This document shows positions 17,047-27,680 of a stretch of DNA of 64,000 nucleotides, one piece after another. The stretch's first letter is position 1. Every line of letters starts with the position of its first letter. The notes below the pieces were generated by a model, which was not told where the DNA came from, made no database searches, and saw nothing but the letters and a program-made list of their open reading frames with translations. The stretch comes from Geomonas silvestris (lineage in GTDB: Bacteria; Desulfobacterota; Desulfuromonadia; Geobacterales; Geobacteraceae): positions 124,001 to 188,000 of the forward strand of contig NZ_BLXX01000003.1 in NCBI RefSeq assembly GCF_014193515.1, written 5' to 3'. Both the position numbers and the translations under genes were made by a program.

Positions 17047-17952
17047 ATGTCTAAAATCAATATAGGCGGTCAGGCAGTTCTCGAAGGGGTCATGATGCGC
17101 GCCCCGCGCTCGCTGGCCATTGCCGTCCGGCGCCCCGACGGCGAGATCTCGGTGAAGAAGGAAGTGGTAGTGCCGCTCTCCGAGCGTTACCCGATCACCA
17201 AGCTTCCGATCGTGCGCGGTGCGGTGGCCATGGCCTCTTCCCTGCTGATCGGCATCCAGGCACTCAACTTCTCCGCCAACGAGGCGCTCGCCGAGGGTGA
17301 GGAGAAGGAGGAACTCTCCAGTTGGGCGATGGGCGGCACCATGGCGGTGGCCTTCGGTTTCGGGATCCTGCTCTTCTTCATCATGCCGCTCTACCTGACC
17401 AAGCTGCTGATCCCGATCATCGGCGACTCCAACATCGTCTTCAACCTGGTGGACGGCCTGATCCGGGTCGCAGTCTTCCTGATCTACATCACCGGGATCT
17501 CCCGGATGAAGGACATCCAGCGGGTGTTCCAGTATCACGGCGCCGAGCACAAGTCGATCTTCACCTTCGAGGCTGGCGAGGAGCTCACCGTGGACAACGT
17601 CCGCAAGTACAGCTGCCTGCACCCGCGCTGCGGCACGAGCTTCCTTTTGATCGTCATGCTGGTGAGCATCCTGGTGTTCTCGCTCATCCCGAAGCTCTGG
17701 CCCTTCTACTTCAAGGCCGGCTCGCGCGTCGTGCTGTTGCCCATCATCGCCGGGCTCTCCTACGAGGTGCTCAAGTGGACCGCAAAGCACGACAGCCACC
17801 CGCTGGTGAAGCTGGTGATCGCCCCGGGCCTGTGCCTGCAGCGGCTTACCACCCGCGAGCCGGACGACCAGCAGATCGAGGTGGCTATCCGTTCCATGAA
17901 CGAGGCCCTGGAGCTGAACGACGGGTTCAAGGACGACCGGCTGGTCGTCTAG
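17047..17952 (+). CDS. DUF1385 (YqhQ-like) membrane protein
   Basis: 301 aa. It starts with the family signature INIGGQAVLEGVMMRAPRSL and has membrane helices around 100-125 (GTMAVAFGFGILLFFIMPLY), 145-165 and 200-250, plus the conserved QYHGAEHKSIFTFE and CLHPRCGTSF. Biochemical role unknown. It commonly sits just before prfA, as here (33-base gap). Confidence 0.88.
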   Translation: MSKINIGGQAVLEGVMMRAPRSLAIAVRRPDGEISVKKEVVVPLSERYPITKLPIVRGAVAMASSLLIGIQALNFSANEALAEGEEKEELSSWAMGGTMAVAFGFGILLFFIMPLYLTKLLIPIIGDSNIVFNLVDGLIRVAVFLIYITGISRMKDIQRVFQYHGAEHKSIFTFEAGEELTVDNVRKYSCLHPRCGTSFLLIVMLVSILVFSLIPKLWPFYFKAGSRVVLLPIIAGLSYEVLKWTAKHDSHPLVKLVIAPGLCLQRLTTREPDDQQIEVAIRSMNEALELNDGFKDDRLVV

Positions 17953-17985
17953 TGGTACCGAAAAATCTTCTTTTGAGGTTCATCT

Positions 17986-19059
17986 ATGTTTGACAAGATA
18001 GCGGAGCTGGAGCGGCGTTTCGAAGAGCTGGAATCCCTCCTCGCCGATCCCACCGTACTCGCTAACCAGTCCGAGTTCCGTAAGCTCTCCAAGGAGCACT
18101 CCGGTCTCGCCGAGCTGATCGCCGCCTTCCGCCAATACAAGAAGCTTTTGGCCGACATCGCAGACAACCAGGAACTCCTGAAGGAGCCGGATCAGGAGAT
18201 GCGCGAGATGGCACAGGCCGAGCTCGAGTCGCTCGAGGAGCGCCGCGAGACCCTGGAGAGCGAGATCAAGGTGCTTCTCTTGCCCAAGGATCCCAACGAC
18301 GACAAGAGCGTCGTGCTCGAGATCCGCGCCGGCACCGGTGGCGACGAGTCCGCCCTCTTCGCGGGCGATCTGTTCCGCATGTACTCGCGGTTTGCGGAGA
18401 CCAACCGCTGGCGCGTCGAGATGATCTCCGCCTCCGAAAGCGAGCGCGGCGGCTTCAAGGAGGTCGTGGCCCTCATCGAGGGTGCCGGCGTCTTCGCGAA
18501 GCTCAAGTTTGAGTCCGGCACCCACCGCGTGCAGCGCGTCCCCGAGACCGAGGCGCAGGGACGTATCCACACCAGTGCCTGCACCGTGGCCGTACTCCCC
18601 GAGGCTGAGGATGTCGACGTCGATATCAACCCGGCAGACCTGAAGATCGACGTCTACCGCTCCTCCGGCGCCGGCGGCCAGCACGTCAACACCACCGACT
18701 CCGCGGTGCGCATCACCCACCTCCCGACCGGGACCGTGGTCGCCTGCCAGGAAGAGCGCAGCCAGATCAAAAACCGCGCGAAGGCGATGAAGGTGTTGAA
18801 GTCCCGCATCCTGGACAACATCATCTCCGAGCAGAACGCGAAACTCGCGGCAGACCGCAAGAGCCAGGTCGGCTCCGGCGACCGCAGCGAGCGGATCCGG
18901 ACCTACAACTTTCCGCAGGGGAGGATGACCGATCACCGTATCGGCCTCACCCTGTACCGGCTCGACTCCATCATGGCCGGTGACATCAACGAGATTGCCG
19001 ACTCCCTGCGCGCCCACTACCAGATGGAGGCGCTCCAGGAGCAGAGCCAGGGCGGGTAA
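17986..19059 (+). CDS. prfA: Peptide chain release factor 1
   Basis: 357 aa, normal RF1 length. GGQ catalytic loop in [20 protein letters not shown]; the codon-reading tripeptide region and the C-terminal [20 protein letters not shown] are intact. It releases peptides at UAA and UAG. The next gene, prmC, encodes the methyltransferase that modifies the GGQ glutamine. Confidence 0.97.
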   Translation: MFDKIAELERRFEELESLLADPTVLANQSEFRKLSKEHSGLAELIAAFRQYKKLLADIADNQELLKEPDQEMREMAQAELESLEERRETLESEIKVLLLPKDPNDDKSVVLEIRAGTGGDESALFAGDLFRMYSRFAETNRWRVEMISASESERGGFKEVVALIEGAGVFAKLKFESGTHRVQRVPETEAQGRIHTSACTVAVLPEAEDVDVDINPADLKIDVYRSSGAGGQHVNTTDSAVRITHLPTGTVVACQEERSQIKNRAKAMKVLKSRILDNIISEQNAKLAADRKSQVGSGDRSERIRTYNFPQGRMTDHRIGLTLYRLDSIMAGDINEIADSLRAHYQMEALQEQSQGG

Positions 19060-19126
19060 CTTTCTCCCGCACCTCCCCCTCCCCTGGGAGGGGCTGCACC
19101 CCAACCTTCTTCACCCCGAGACCTTC

Positions 19127-19987
19127 ATGGCGCAGCAGCAGGAAAAATGGGACGTCCTCAAGATACTCAACTGGACCAAGGGGTATCTGGCGGAAAAAGG
19201 CGTGGAGAATCCCCGGCTCGAGGCCGAGTGGCTGCTCTGCGAGGCGCTCTCGTTGGACCGCGTCGGTCTCTACCTCAACTTCGACAAGCCGTTAAGCGAC
19301 GCGGAGCTCGCCGTCTATAAAGCCATGGTGGTCCGCCGCGCCAAGCGCGAGCCGCTGCAGTACATCCTGGGGACCCAGGAGTTCATGGGGCTCGAGTTCC
19401 AGGTGACGCCGGCGGTGCTGATCCCGCGCCACGACACCGAGGTGCTGGTCAGTGAGGCGATCCGGCGTGCCGCCGGGGTCAAGACCCTCCTGGATATCGG
19501 CACCGGCAGCGGCTGCGTGGCCATCGTGCTCGCCAAGGAACTCCCGGAGGCCGAGGTCGCCACGGTCGACATCTCCCCGGAAGCCATCGAGGTGGCCCGC
19601 GGCAACGCCGAGCGCAACGCCGCCTCCGTGCATTTTTTTCAGGGCTCGCTCTTCGAACCGTTTGCCGGGCGGCGCTTCGACATGATAGTATCCAATCCCC
19701 CCTACATCCGAAAGGACGAGCTGGACACCCTGCAACCCGAGGTGCGCGGCTTCGAACCCATGAGCGCCTTGGACGGCGGTGCCGACGGCCTCGACTTCTA
19801 CCGGGCCATCGTCGCGGGCGCGCCTGAGCACCTGAACCCGGGTGGCAGGCTCCTCTTCGAGGTAGGTGCCGGACAGGCTCCCGACGTGCTGGCGCTGTTG
19901 CAGCAGGGCGGATTCGCAGCAGAAACCTTCACCGCCGCGGATCCCGCCGGCATCGAGCGGGTGGTGGGCGGCAGGCTTAACGGCTGA
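19127..19987 (+). CDS. prmC: Release factor glutamine methyltransferase PrmC
   Basis: 286 aa. An N-terminal helical domain, then the SAM site LLDIGTGSGCVAIVLAKEL and the catalytic NPPY motif in MIVSNPPYIRKDEL, which binds the GGQ glutamine of RF1/RF2. ATG at 19127 is chosen since it lies downstream of the prfA stop and matches the family N-terminus; its ribosome site is weak. Confidence 0.94.
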   Translation: MAQQQEKWDVLKILNWTKGYLAEKGVENPRLEAEWLLCEALSLDRVGLYLNFDKPLSDAELAVYKAMVVRRAKREPLQYILGTQEFMGLEFQVTPAVLIPRHDTEVLVSEAIRRAAGVKTLLDIGTGSGCVAIVLAKELPEAEVATVDISPEAIEVARGNAERNAASVHFFQGSLFEPFAGRRFDMIVSNPPYIRKDELDTLQPEVRGFEPMSALDGGADGLDFYRAIVAGAPEHLNPGGRLLFEVGAGQAPDVLALLQQGGFAAETFTAADPAGIERVVGGRLNG

Positions 19988-20029
19988 CCAAAACGTTTAA
20001 GGTGATGAACTAACAGCAGTAAAGCCGTA

Positions 20030-20145
20030 ACCACAGAGTCACACAGAGGAAAGGCGAGAGGCACACAGGGTAACCCAAAGCAAAAGCTTTCAGATTTACT
20101 CTGTGCTCCTCGATGTTTCCCCCCTGTGTCCTCTGTGATCAGGCT
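20030..20145. repeat. Intergenic imperfect inverted repeat, CACAGAG type
   Basis: The left arm (about 20028-20075) contains CCACAGAGTCACACAGAGG; the right arm (about 20100-20145) contains CTGTGTCCTCTGTGATC and ACTCTGTGCTCC. The arms are imperfect reverse complements with short internal periodicity, like the elements at 16154 and 32717 but with a different core word. Confidence 0.75.
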
Positions 20146-20184
20146 TTTGAGAAGTACTAAGAATTTTTTATAAAGAGGTACCTT

Positions 20185-21447
20185 GTGGACAAACTGATAA
20201 TCAACGGCGGCAAGAAGCTCTCCGGCGACGTGACCGTGAGCGGATCAAAAAACGCCTCCCTCCCCATATTCATCTCCACCATCCTGGCACCCGGCTGCCA
20301 TGAGATCAGCAACGTTCCCTTCCTGCGCGACATCAACACGACGATCAAGGTCCTGGAACAGCTGGGCGCCCGCGTCGACGGCAAGGGGAACGTGGTGAAG
20401 ATCGACACCACGGATCTGAACAGCTTCGAGGCGACCTACGACTTGGTACGCACCATGCGCGCTTCCGTGCTGGTGCTCGGGCCGCTTCTGGCTCGCTTCG
20501 GTCAGGCCAGGGTCTCGCTTCCGGGCGGCTGCGCCATCGGTGCGCGTCCCATCAACCTGCACCTGAAGGGGCTTGCCGCGCTGGGCGCCGAGATCACCCT
20601 GGAGCACGGCTACGTCGAGGCGAAGGCGAAAAAACTTAAGGGCGCCCGGATCCACTTCGACCTCCCGACCGTGGGCGGCACCGAGCAGCTCCTGATGGCG
20701 GCCGCCACCGCCAAGGGTGAGACCATCCTGGAGAACGCGGCGCGCGAGCCGGAGATCGTCGACCACGCCGATATTCTGAACAAGATGGGCGCCAAGATCG
20801 AAGGGGCAGGCACCGACACCATCCGCATCGTCGGCGTCGACGGACTGCACCCGACCAGCCACACCGTGATGCCGGACCGGATCGAGGCGGGAACCTTCAT
20901 GGTCGCCGCGGCCATGACCGGCGGCGACATCCGGATCCACAACATGCGCCTGGACCACCTGGACGCCCTGGCGTTCAAACTCCAGGACGCCGGCGTCGAG
21001 ATCAGCAACAAGGACAACATCGTCCGGGTCAAGGGGCCCAAGAAGATCAAGAGTGTCAACATCAAGACGCGCCCCTACCCGGGTTTCCCGACCGACATGC
21101 AGGCCCAGTTCATGGCGCTCATGTGCATTGCCGAAGGGGCGAGCGTCATCTCCGAGAACATCTTCGAGAACCGCTTCATGCACGTCTCGGAGCTTTTGCG
21201 TTTCGGCGCCGACATCACCGTCGAGGGGAACACCGCGACCGTGAAAGGCGTGAAGAAGCTCTCCGGCGCTCCGGTCATGGCAACCGACCTGCGCGCTTCG
21301 GCCTCGCTGATCCTGGCGGCCCTCGCCGCCGACAGCACCAGCGAAGTCTCGCGCATCTACCACCTGGACCGCGGCTACGAGTCGATCGAGAAAAAACTCG
21401 CCGGCCTGGGCGCGGACATCGTCAGGGTGAAGGACGAAAGCCAGTAA
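20185..21447 (+). CDS. murA: UDP-N-acetylglucosamine 1-carboxyvinyltransferase MurA
   Basis: 420 aa from GTG at 20185, behind AAAGAGG. The start [20 protein letters not shown] is typical, with the active-site cysteine in [15 protein letters not shown]. First committed enzyme of peptidoglycan synthesis (enolpyruvyl transfer from PEP). Having Cys rather than Asp at this position predicts fosfomycin sensitivity. tRNA-Pro and hisG follow. Confidence 0.97.
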   Translation: MDKLIINGGKKLSGDVTVSGSKNASLPIFISTILAPGCHEISNVPFLRDINTTIKVLEQLGARVDGKGNVVKIDTTDLNSFEATYDLVRTMRASVLVLGPLLARFGQARVSLPGGCAIGARPINLHLKGLAALGAEITLEHGYVEAKAKKLKGARIHFDLPTVGGTEQLLMAAATAKGETILENAAREPEIVDHADILNKMGAKIEGAGTDTIRIVGVDGLHPTSHTVMPDRIEAGTFMVAAAMTGGDIRIHNMRLDHLDALAFKLQDAGVEISNKDNIVRVKGPKKIKSVNIKTRPYPGFPTDMQAQFMALMCIAEGASVISENIFENRFMHVSELLRFGADITVEGNTATVKGVKKLSGAPVMATDLRASASLILAALAADSTSEVSRIYHLDRGYESIEKKLAGLGADIVRVKDESQ

Positions 21448-21462
21448 CAAGACAGGCATAAT

Positions 21463-21539
21463 CGGTGCGTAGCGCAGCCTGGTAGCGCACTAGACTGGGG
21501 GTCTAGTGGTCGCTGGTTCGAATCCAGTCGCACCGACCA
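21463..21539 (+). tRNA. tRNA-Pro (anticodon GGG)
   Basis: Cloverleaf read by eye: acceptor CGGTGCG/CGCACCG, D-arm GCGC...GCGC, anticodon stem CTAGA/TCTAG with loop CTGGGGG (anticodon GGG, reading CCC/CCU), T-arm GCTGG-TTCGAAT-CCAGT, discriminator A and an encoded CCA at 21537-21539. Confidence 0.95.
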
Positions 21540-21593
21540 TTTTTTCAATCCCCGCTTCCGCAGGGGGCGTCACTTCTGCCACCAGAGGTTTCT

Positions 21594-22232
21594 ATGAACG
21601 ATTTCATCACCATTGCCATTCCCAAGGGCCGCATCCTGCAGGACTCGGTGGCCCTCTTCAAGAAGATCGGCATCGACTGCGAGGAGCTTCTTTCCGACAC
21701 CCGGAAGCTCGTCTTCGAAAACGCCGAGCAGAAGATGCGCTACATGATCGTGCGCGCCACCGACGTCCCCACCTACGTGGAGTACGGCTGCGCCGACCTG
21801 GGCATCGTGGGGAAAGACACCCTGATGGAGCAGGAGAAGGATCTCTACGAGCCGCTCGACCTCAAGTTCGGCTACTGCCGCCTGATGGTCGCCGAACCGG
21901 TGGAGCTCTCCAGCAAGGACGACCCCTCGGCTTGGAACAACATCCGCATCGCCACCAAGTACCCAAAGGTGACCGAGAAGTACTTCGCCGCCAAGGGCGT
22001 GCAGGTCGAGCTGATCAAGCTCTACGGTTCGATCGAGCTGGCCCCGATCGTCGGGCTCTCGGAGCGCATCGTGGACCTGGTTTCCACCGGCGAGACCCTG
22101 AAGCAGAACGGGCTGGTGGAGATCGAAACCATTGCGGAGATCACCTGCCGCCTCATCGTGAACCGGGCGAGCCTGAAGACCAAGCACGAGCGCATCTCGA
22201 AGATCATCGAAGGGCTGGAACAGCATATCTAA
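21594..22232 (+). CDS. hisG: ATP phosphoribosyltransferase, short (HisZ-dependent) form
   Basis: 212 aa: the short-form length, lacking the C-terminal regulatory domain. Motifs FITIAIPKGRILQDSVALF, RATDVPTYVEYGCADLGIVG and the PRPP-binding VDLVSTGETLKQNGL. It catalyses the first step of histidine synthesis. Short forms need HisZ as regulatory partner, which is not in this window. Begins the his cluster. Confidence 0.95.
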   Translation: MNDFITIAIPKGRILQDSVALFKKIGIDCEELLSDTRKLVFENAEQKMRYMIVRATDVPTYVEYGCADLGIVGKDTLMEQEKDLYEPLDLKFGYCRLMVAEPVELSSKDDPSAWNNIRIATKYPKVTEKYFAAKGVQVELIKLYGSIELAPIVGLSERIVDLVSTGETLKQNGLVEIETIAEITCRLIVNRASLKTKHERISKIIEGLEQHI

Positions 22233-22255
22233 TGAAATGACGCAGGAGGGGTTTC

Positions 22256-22579
22256 ATGGAACAGGTGCTGGCTGATGCCTTCTTGAATTTCTACCAGAAG
22301 ATGCTGAAACCTGAGTTCGACGCCCTGAAGGGGAACCAGGCCGTACACGACGAGCGGCTCTCCGAGGTCGTGGGGCACCTCGACTCCATCTACAACCGGC
22401 TCGGCATGCTGGAGGACGGTTATTCCGAGATCAAGGACCGGCTCACGCTCATCGAGGATGCGCTGGAGACCGAGGGCTCCGAGAGTTCCGGTTTGGAGCA
22501 GCAGGTGAAGGAGCTAAAGAAACAGCTCAAAACGATCCAGGATCGGCTCCACTTAGTGGAACGCCAGTTGGAGGCCTGA
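22256..22579 (+). CDS. Small coiled-coil protein of unknown function
   Basis: 107 aa, ATG behind GCAGGAGGGGTTTC. After a hydrophobic start (VLADAFLNFYQKML) nearly the whole protein is heptad-patterned coiled coil (LSEVVGHLDSIYNRLGMLED, LEQQVKELKKQLKTIQDRLH). It lies between hisG and hisD and is probably cotranscribed with them; no link to histidine synthesis is evident. Confidence 0.75.
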   Translation: MEQVLADAFLNFYQKMLKPEFDALKGNQAVHDERLSEVVGHLDSIYNRLGMLEDGYSEIKDRLTLIEDALETEGSESSGLEQQVKELKKQLKTIQDRLHLVERQLEA

Positions 22580-22661
22580 CTCAGGACTTGCCAGTCGACT
22601 GGAATCCGGGGCAGAATAGCAACGCAGATCTAATTAGTACGCCAGGTAGTGGGGGCTTATT

Positions 22662-23951
22662 ATGCAATTCCTCGATATCAAGGAACCGGGATTTGATGCG
22701 AAGTTCGCGGCGCTGGTGCAGCGCAGCGAGGAGTCGGGGCGCGAGGTCGAGGAGGTGGTCCAGGGGATCATCAGCCAGGTGCGCAGCCGCGGCGACGAGG
22801 CGCTTGTGGAGTACACCAGGAAGTTCGACCGCGTCGAGTGCGATGCAGCCGGGCTCGAGGTGACCCAGGCCGAGTTCGACCATGCCTTCGCGGCCGTCGA
22901 TGCGCGCGACCTGGCGGCCCTGCGCCATGCAGTCCAGCGCGTGGAGCGCTTCCACGAGAAGCAGAAGCAGCAGAGCTGGCTCTCCACCGAGGAACCCGAC
23001 ATCATGCTCGGCCAGAAGGTCACCCCGCTGGCCCGGGTCGGCATCTACGTCCCCGGCGGCAAGGCGAGCTACCCCTCCAGCGTTATCATGAACGCCGTTC
23101 CCGCCAAGGTTGCGGGGGTCAAAGAGATCATCATGGTCGCTCCGGCTCCCGGCGGCGAGACCAACCCGCACGTGCTGGTGGCCGCGAAGCTTGCCGGCGT
23201 GGACCGCGTCTTCAAGATCGGCGGCGCGCAGGCGGTGGCGGCGCTTGCCTACGGCACCCAGACCATCCCCCGCGTCGACAAGGTCACCGGGCCGGGCAAC
23301 ATCTACGTTGCCACCGCCAAGAAGCTCGTCTTCGGGCAGACCGGGATCGACATGATCGCCGGCCCCAGCGAGATCTTGGTCATCAACGACGGCAGCGGCA
23401 ACCCGATGCACATCGCGGCCGACCTGCTCTCCCAGGCCGAGCACGACGAGCTCGCCTCCGCCGTACTCATCACCACCGACCGCAACTTCGGGCAGCGCGT
23501 GGCCATCGAGGTCGAGCGCCAGCTGCATGAGCTGCCGCGCCAGGCCATCGCCCGCAAGTCCTGGGAATCCTTCGGCGTCATCATCGTCTCGGACACCATG
23601 GGAGAGGCGATCAGCTTCTCGAACCGGATCGCACCGGAGCACCTGGAGCTGGCGGTCGAGAATCCCTTCGAGATCCTGCCGCTCATCACCAACGCCGGCG
23701 CCATCTTCATGGGGCACTACACCCCCGAGGCGGCGGGCGATTACCTGGCAGGTCCCAACCACACCCTCCCCACCGGCGGGACCGCGCGCTTCTTCTCCCC
23801 CCTGTCCGTCGACGACTTCGTGAAGAAGAGCTCCATCCTCTACTTCACCAAGGGCGGACTGGAGCGGGTCGGCGCCGACATCGTGCGGATTGCCGGGCTC
23901 GAGGGGCTCGACGCCCACGCGAGGTCGGTGAGCTTCAGGCTGGACAAGTAG
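22662..23951 (+). CDS. hisD: Histidinol dehydrogenase
   Basis: 429 aa. Typical HisD motifs: [61 protein letters not shown] and the zinc/catalytic [16 protein letters not shown] and APEHLEL. It carries out the last two NAD-dependent oxidations of histidine synthesis. Confidence 0.97.
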   Translation: MQFLDIKEPGFDAKFAALVQRSEESGREVEEVVQGIISQVRSRGDEALVEYTRKFDRVECDAAGLEVTQAEFDHAFAAVDARDLAALRHAVQRVERFHEKQKQQSWLSTEEPDIMLGQKVTPLARVGIYVPGGKASYPSSVIMNAVPAKVAGVKEIIMVAPAPGGETNPHVLVAAKLAGVDRVFKIGGAQAVAALAYGTQTIPRVDKVTGPGNIYVATAKKLVFGQTGIDMIAGPSEILVINDGSGNPMHIAADLLSQAEHDELASAVLITTDRNFGQRVAIEVERQLHELPRQAIARKSWESFGVIIVSDTMGEAISFSNRIAPEHLELAVENPFEILPLITNAGAIFMGHYTPEAAGDYLAGPNHTLPTGGTARFFSPLSVDDFVKKSSILYFTKGGLERVGADIVRIAGLEGLDAHARSVSFRLDK

Positions 23952-24000
23952 TTCGCAGGTCCCCATCACACGGGGGCACACCATACACGGAGGAGCCGCC

Positions 24001-24588
24001 ATGGCCAGAACGGCAGTCATCGAACGGATCACCAAGGAGACCCAGATCAAGCTCTCCCTGAACCTGGACGGCAAGGGTGAAGGGCGCATCTGCACGTCGG
24101 TTCCCTTCCTGGATCACATGCTGGACCTCTTTGCCCGGCACGGCCTGTTCGACCTGACCGTGGAAGCCAAGGGCGACATCGACATCGACTTCCACCACAC
24201 CGTCGAGGACATCGGCATCGTGCTCGGCTCGGCCTTCAAGGAGGCCATGGGCGACAAGTGCGGCATCCGCCGCTACGGCCAGACCACCGTGCCGATGGAC
24301 GAAACCCTGGCCAGCGTTGTCACTGACCTCTCCGGCCGTCCCTACCTGGTCTACAACGTAAGCCTCCCCAAGGTGAAGATCGGCGACTTCGACGTCGAAC
24401 TGGTGCGCGAGTTCTTCCAGGGCTTCGTCAACAACTGCGCGTGCAACCTGCACATCAACGTCATGTACGGCGAAAACGTGCACCACATCCTGGAGGCCTG
24501 CTTCAAGGCGGCAGCCCGGGCGCTCGACATGGCAACCCAGCACGACCCGCGCATCGAAGGGGTCATGTCCACCAAGGGCAAGCTGTAA
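24001..24588 (+). CDS. hisB: Imidazoleglycerol-phosphate dehydratase
   Basis: 195 aa monofunctional HisB. Metal-binding motifs [29 protein letters not shown] and the later [19 protein letters not shown] with HHxxE. No histidinol phosphatase domain. GGAGG precedes the ATG. It follows hisD directly, where hisC is often found in relatives. Confidence 0.97.
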   Translation: MARTAVIERITKETQIKLSLNLDGKGEGRICTSVPFLDHMLDLFARHGLFDLTVEAKGDIDIDFHHTVEDIGIVLGSAFKEAMGDKCGIRRYGQTTVPMDETLASVVTDLSGRPYLVYNVSLPKVKIGDFDVELVREFFQGFVNNCACNLHINVMYGENVHHILEACFKAAARALDMATQHDPRIEGVMSTKGKL

Positions 24589-24598
24589 AACCGAACAG

Positions 24599-24737
24599 CC
24601 GTTCTAGGTTCTATGTTCCACGTTCTAAGTTGAGGCGTGGACGTGGACGATGGTGTTGCAGAAATGGGCGAGTGAACGGAGCTGAAACCGTCCGATGTTA
24701 ACGTAGAACCTAGAACATAGCACATAGCACGTAGAAC
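24599..24737. repeat. Intergenic inverted repeat, GTTCTA/TAGAAC type
   Basis: The left arm (about 24599-24634) reads GTTCTAGGTTCTATGTTCC and continues ACGTTCTAAG; the right arm (about 24698-24737) reads ACGTAGAACCTAGAACATAG and continues CACATAGCACGTAGAAC. The arms pair imperfectly around about 65 bases. A similar word (GTTCTTAGTTCTATGCTCTA) recurs near 41613. Confidence 0.82.
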
Positions 24738-24761
24738 AGCCTCTTAGGCTTTTGAGGATTT

Positions 24762-25385
24762 ATGATCGCGATTATCGATTATGGAATGGGCAACCTTCGC
24801 TCCGTGCAGAAGGGGTTTGAGAAGATCGGCTTTGACGCCGTGGTCAGCGCGGACCCGAACATCCTGAAAGAGGCGGAGCGGGTGGTGCTGCCGGGCGTGG
24901 GTGCTTTCCGCGACTGCATGAGGAACCTGGAGCAGGCCGGCTTCGTCGAGCCGATCCTCAAGGTGATCCAGGAAGGAAAACCCTTCCTCGGTATCTGCGT
25001 GGGAATGCAGCTCCTCTTCACCCAGAGCGAGGAGTTCGGCATCTACCAGGGACTCAACGTGATCCCGGGCAATGTGCTGCGCTTCGCCGACGGAATGGTG
25101 GAAGAGGGCGAGGCCCTCAAAGTCCCGCACATGGGGTGGAACCAGCTCGCCATCAAGCGCGAGGCGCCGCTCTTCGGCGGCATTGCCGATGGCAGCAACG
25201 TCTACTTCGTGCACTCCTACTACGTGAAGCCCGAAGACGAGAGCGTGGTGGCGGCCTCGACCCGCTACGGCATCGACTTCTGCGCCGCGATCTGGCGCGA
25301 CAACATCATGGCGACCCAGTTCCACCCGGAGAAGTCCCAGGACAAGGGCCTGGCGATGTTGAAGAATTTCGCCACGATGAAGTAG
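24762..25385 (+). CDS. hisH: Imidazole glycerol phosphate synthase, glutaminase subunit
   Basis: 207 aa class I glutamine amidotransferase. Start IAIIDYGMGNLRSVQKGFEK, nucleophile Cys in PFLGICVGMQLLF, catalytic His/Glu in ATQFHPEKSQDKG. Supplies ammonia to HisF, encoded downstream. Confidence 0.97.
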   Translation: MIAIIDYGMGNLRSVQKGFEKIGFDAVVSADPNILKEAERVVLPGVGAFRDCMRNLEQAGFVEPILKVIQEGKPFLGICVGMQLLFTQSEEFGIYQGLNVIPGNVLRFADGMVEEGEALKVPHMGWNQLAIKREAPLFGGIADGSNVYFVHSYYVKPEDESVVAASTRYGIDFCAAIWRDNIMATQFHPEKSQDKGLAMLKNFATMK

Positions 25386-25483
25386 AGACGGTCGCGCCTC
25401 TCCAAGCATGGCCGGGGACATCTCAGTTTCCCGGGAAATGATCGCAGGAACTGGCCCACTTTACGATGAATCTGCCCTACGTT

Positions 25484-25505
25484 CCCCCCTTTTGAAAAAG
25501 GGGGG
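25484..25505. repeat. C6/G6 hairpin repeat
   Basis: CCCCCCTTTT followed by GAAAAAGGGGGG forms a compact hairpin in the hisH-hisA gap, followed by further G runs (CAGGGGGGATTC). Related G/C-run sequences occur at 27136-27250. It is not followed by a T tract, so it is probably not a simple terminator. Confidence 0.7.
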
Positions 25506-25584
25506 CAGGGGGGATTCGCCTTTGATTCATTGATGTCCGCAAGGTTGACCCTTTAGTTCTCATTTCAGAAATTCTGGAGTTGCA

Positions 25585-26310
25585 ATGATCGTCATACCCG
25601 CGATTGACCTGAAGAACGGTTGCTGTGTGCGCCTCGAGCAGGGGCTGATGGACAAGGATACGGTTTTCAACGACGACCCGGGTGCCCAGGCAGCCGAGTG
25701 GCAGCGCCAGGGCGGCGAACTGCTGCACATCGTGGACCTGGACGGTGCCTTTGCAGGCGAGCCGAAAAACCGCACTGCCATCGAGGCGATCGTTAAATCC
25801 GTCAGCATCCCGACCCAGTTGGGTGGCGGCATCCGCGACATCGCCACCGTCGAAGCCTACCTCTCCCTCGGGATCGGCCGGGTCATCATCGGCACCGCAG
25901 CTCAGCGCAACCCCGAGTTTGTCAAAGAAGCCTGCGAGAAGTTCCCGGGACAGGTGGTGGTCGGCATCGACGCCAAAAACGGCATGGTCGCGGTACAGGG
26001 GTGGGCCGAGGTGACCGGCGTGACGGCAACCGAACTCGCCAAGAAGTTCGAAGGCTACGGCGTCTCCGCCATCATCTACACCGACATCAGCCGCGACGGC
26101 ATGATGCAGGGGCCGAACATCGAGGCGACCAAGGCGCTTGCCGAGGCGATCAGCATCCCCGTCATCGCCTCCGGCGGCCTCTCCTCGCTGAAGGACATCG
26201 AGAACCTGATGGCCATCGAGTCCTCCGGCGTGTCCGGCGTCATCACCGGCAAGGCCATCTACAGCGGTGCCATCAAGCTGGCAGAGGCGATCGCCCTGAC
26301 TAAGAAATAA
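25585..26310 (+). CDS. hisA: Phosphoribosylformimino-AICAR ribotide isomerase
   Basis: 241 aa TIM barrel. Catalytic Asp in [17 protein letters not shown] (residue 8 region), phosphate sites LGGGIRD and [16 protein letters not shown], second Asp in [15 protein letters not shown]. Amadori-type isomerase of the pathway; paralogous to HisF. Confidence 0.97.
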   Translation: MIVIPAIDLKNGCCVRLEQGLMDKDTVFNDDPGAQAAEWQRQGGELLHIVDLDGAFAGEPKNRTAIEAIVKSVSIPTQLGGGIRDIATVEAYLSLGIGRVIIGTAAQRNPEFVKEACEKFPGQVVVGIDAKNGMVAVQGWAEVTGVTATELAKKFEGYGVSAIIYTDISRDGMMQGPNIEATKALAEAISIPVIASGGLSSLKDIENLMAIESSGVSGVITGKAIYSGAIKLAEAIALTKK

Positions 26311-26335
26311 GAGGCTGTTTCGGAGAAACAACACG

Positions 26336-27094
26336 ATGCTGACCAAGAGAATCATTCCCTGCCTCGACGTTAAAGGTGGACGCGTTGTCAAAGGCGTCCA
26401 GTTCCTCGGCCTGCGCGACGCCGGCGACCCGGTGGAGATCGCCGAGATGTACGACGCCCAGGGCGCCGATGAACTCACCTTCCTCGATATCACCGCTTCC
26501 TCGGACGACCGCGACATCATCATCGACGTGGTGCGCCGCACCGCCGAGCGCGTCTTCATGCCGCTCACCGTGGGCGGTGGCGTTCGGGTGGTCGAAGACA
26601 TCCGGCGCCTGTTGAACGCGGGTGCCGACAAGGTCTCCATCAACACCGCAGCGGTGCACCGTCCCGAGTTCGTGAGCGAGGCGGCTGAGAAATTCGGTTC
26701 CCAGTGCACCGTGGTTGCCATCGATGCCCGCAGCCGCGCAGGCGGTGGGTGGGAGGTCTACACCCACGGCGGCCGCAACCCGACCGGAATCGACGCCATC
26801 GAGTGGGCGCACAAGATGGAGAGCCTGGGCGCCGGCGAGATCCTTCTGACCAGCATGGACCGCGACGGCACCAAGGACGGCTACGACCTGCCGCTCACCC
26901 GCGCCGTGGTCGACGCGGTCAGCATCCCGGTCATCGCCTCCGGCGGCGTCGGGAACCTCTCGCATCTCTACGACGGCTTTACCCAGGGCGGCGCCAGCGC
27001 CTGCCTGGCCGCCTCCATCTTCCATTACCGGGAGCACACCATCGAAGAGGCCAAGCAGTACCTGCGCGGCCGCGGCGTGGCGGTGCGGCTCTAG
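26336..27094 (+). CDS. hisF: Imidazole glycerol phosphate synthase, cyclase subunit
   Basis: 252 aa TIM barrel. Motifs [19 protein letters not shown] (catalytic Asp near residue 11), [30 protein letters not shown] (second catalytic Asp) and [13 protein letters not shown]. Works with HisH to make the imidazole ring. Confidence 0.97.
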   Translation: MLTKRIIPCLDVKGGRVVKGVQFLGLRDAGDPVEIAEMYDAQGADELTFLDITASSDDRDIIIDVVRRTAERVFMPLTVGGGVRVVEDIRRLLNAGADKVSINTAAVHRPEFVSEAAEKFGSQCTVVAIDARSRAGGGWEVYTHGGRNPTGIDAIEWAHKMESLGAGEILLTSMDRDGTKDGYDLPLTRAVVDAVSIPVIASGGVGNLSHLYDGFTQGGASACLAASIFHYREHTIEEAKQYLRGRGVAVRL

Positions 27095-27135
27095 GCGGTA
27101 AGTGCCTCCAACGTGTTCACGACAAGTTTCCACTC

Positions 27136-27250
27136 TCCCCCGCCCTTGACACGAGGGGGCAGGGGGGCGGGTGAAGCCACCACGAAGTGATCTGGTCGCA
27201 GCTGCAGGCCTCCCCCTCACCCCGACCCTCCCCCGCCAGGGGGAGGGAGA
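27136..27250. repeat. Intergenic G/C-run inverted repeat
   Basis: Between hisF and hisE lie the runs CTCCCCCGCCCTTGACACG, GGGGGCAGGGGGGCGGGTG, CCTCCCCCTCACCCC and CTCCCCCGCCAGGGGGAGGG. Several combinations pair as stems; the tightest is CTCCCCC-GCCA-GGGGGAG near 27230-27247. It belongs to the same loose class of intergenic hairpin elements as the others in this window. Confidence 0.65.
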
Positions 27251-27328
27251 GCTTGCCCGAGTTAATAGAAGATCCAGCTTCACCCACCGTGCAGATGCCT
27301 GCACGAATCCCCGTGCAGGAGCTCCATC

Positions 27329-27661
27329 ATGGAAAAACCCACCGACGACATCATCTCCGCGGTCTACCGTGTCATCCAGGAACGCAAGACGAACCCCACC
27401 GACTCCTCCTATACCGCGAGCCTCATGGCCAAGGGAATCGACAAGATCCTCAAGAAGCTGGGCGAAGAGGCGACTGAGGTGGTCATTGCGGGCAAGGGTG
27501 GCAAGCGCGAAGAGATCGTCTACGAGACCGCCGACCTCATCTTCCACAACCTGGTGCTGCTCGGTTTCTACGACATCGACCCCGAAGAAGTCTTCAACGA
27601 GCTGCGCCGCCGCTTCGGGATCTCGGGCATTGAAGAGAAGGCGTCCCGCAAAGATAAGTAA
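27329..27661 (+). CDS. hisE: Phosphoribosyl-ATP pyrophosphatase
   Basis: 110 aa. All-alpha NTP pyrophosphohydrolase fold with LMAKGIDKILKKLGEEATEV and the E-x2-E/D-x2-D motif in VYETADLIFHNLVLL. Second step of the pathway. The cyclohydrolase HisI is not fused and not present nearby, so it must be elsewhere. GGAGCTCCATC precedes the ATG. Confidence 0.94.
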   Translation: MEKPTDDIISAVYRVIQERKTNPTDSSYTASLMAKGIDKILKKLGEEATEVVIAGKGGKREEIVYETADLIFHNLVLLGFYDIDPEEVFNELRRRFGISGIEEKASRKDK

Positions 27662-27680
27662 GGATGTCCAGATAAACTCA

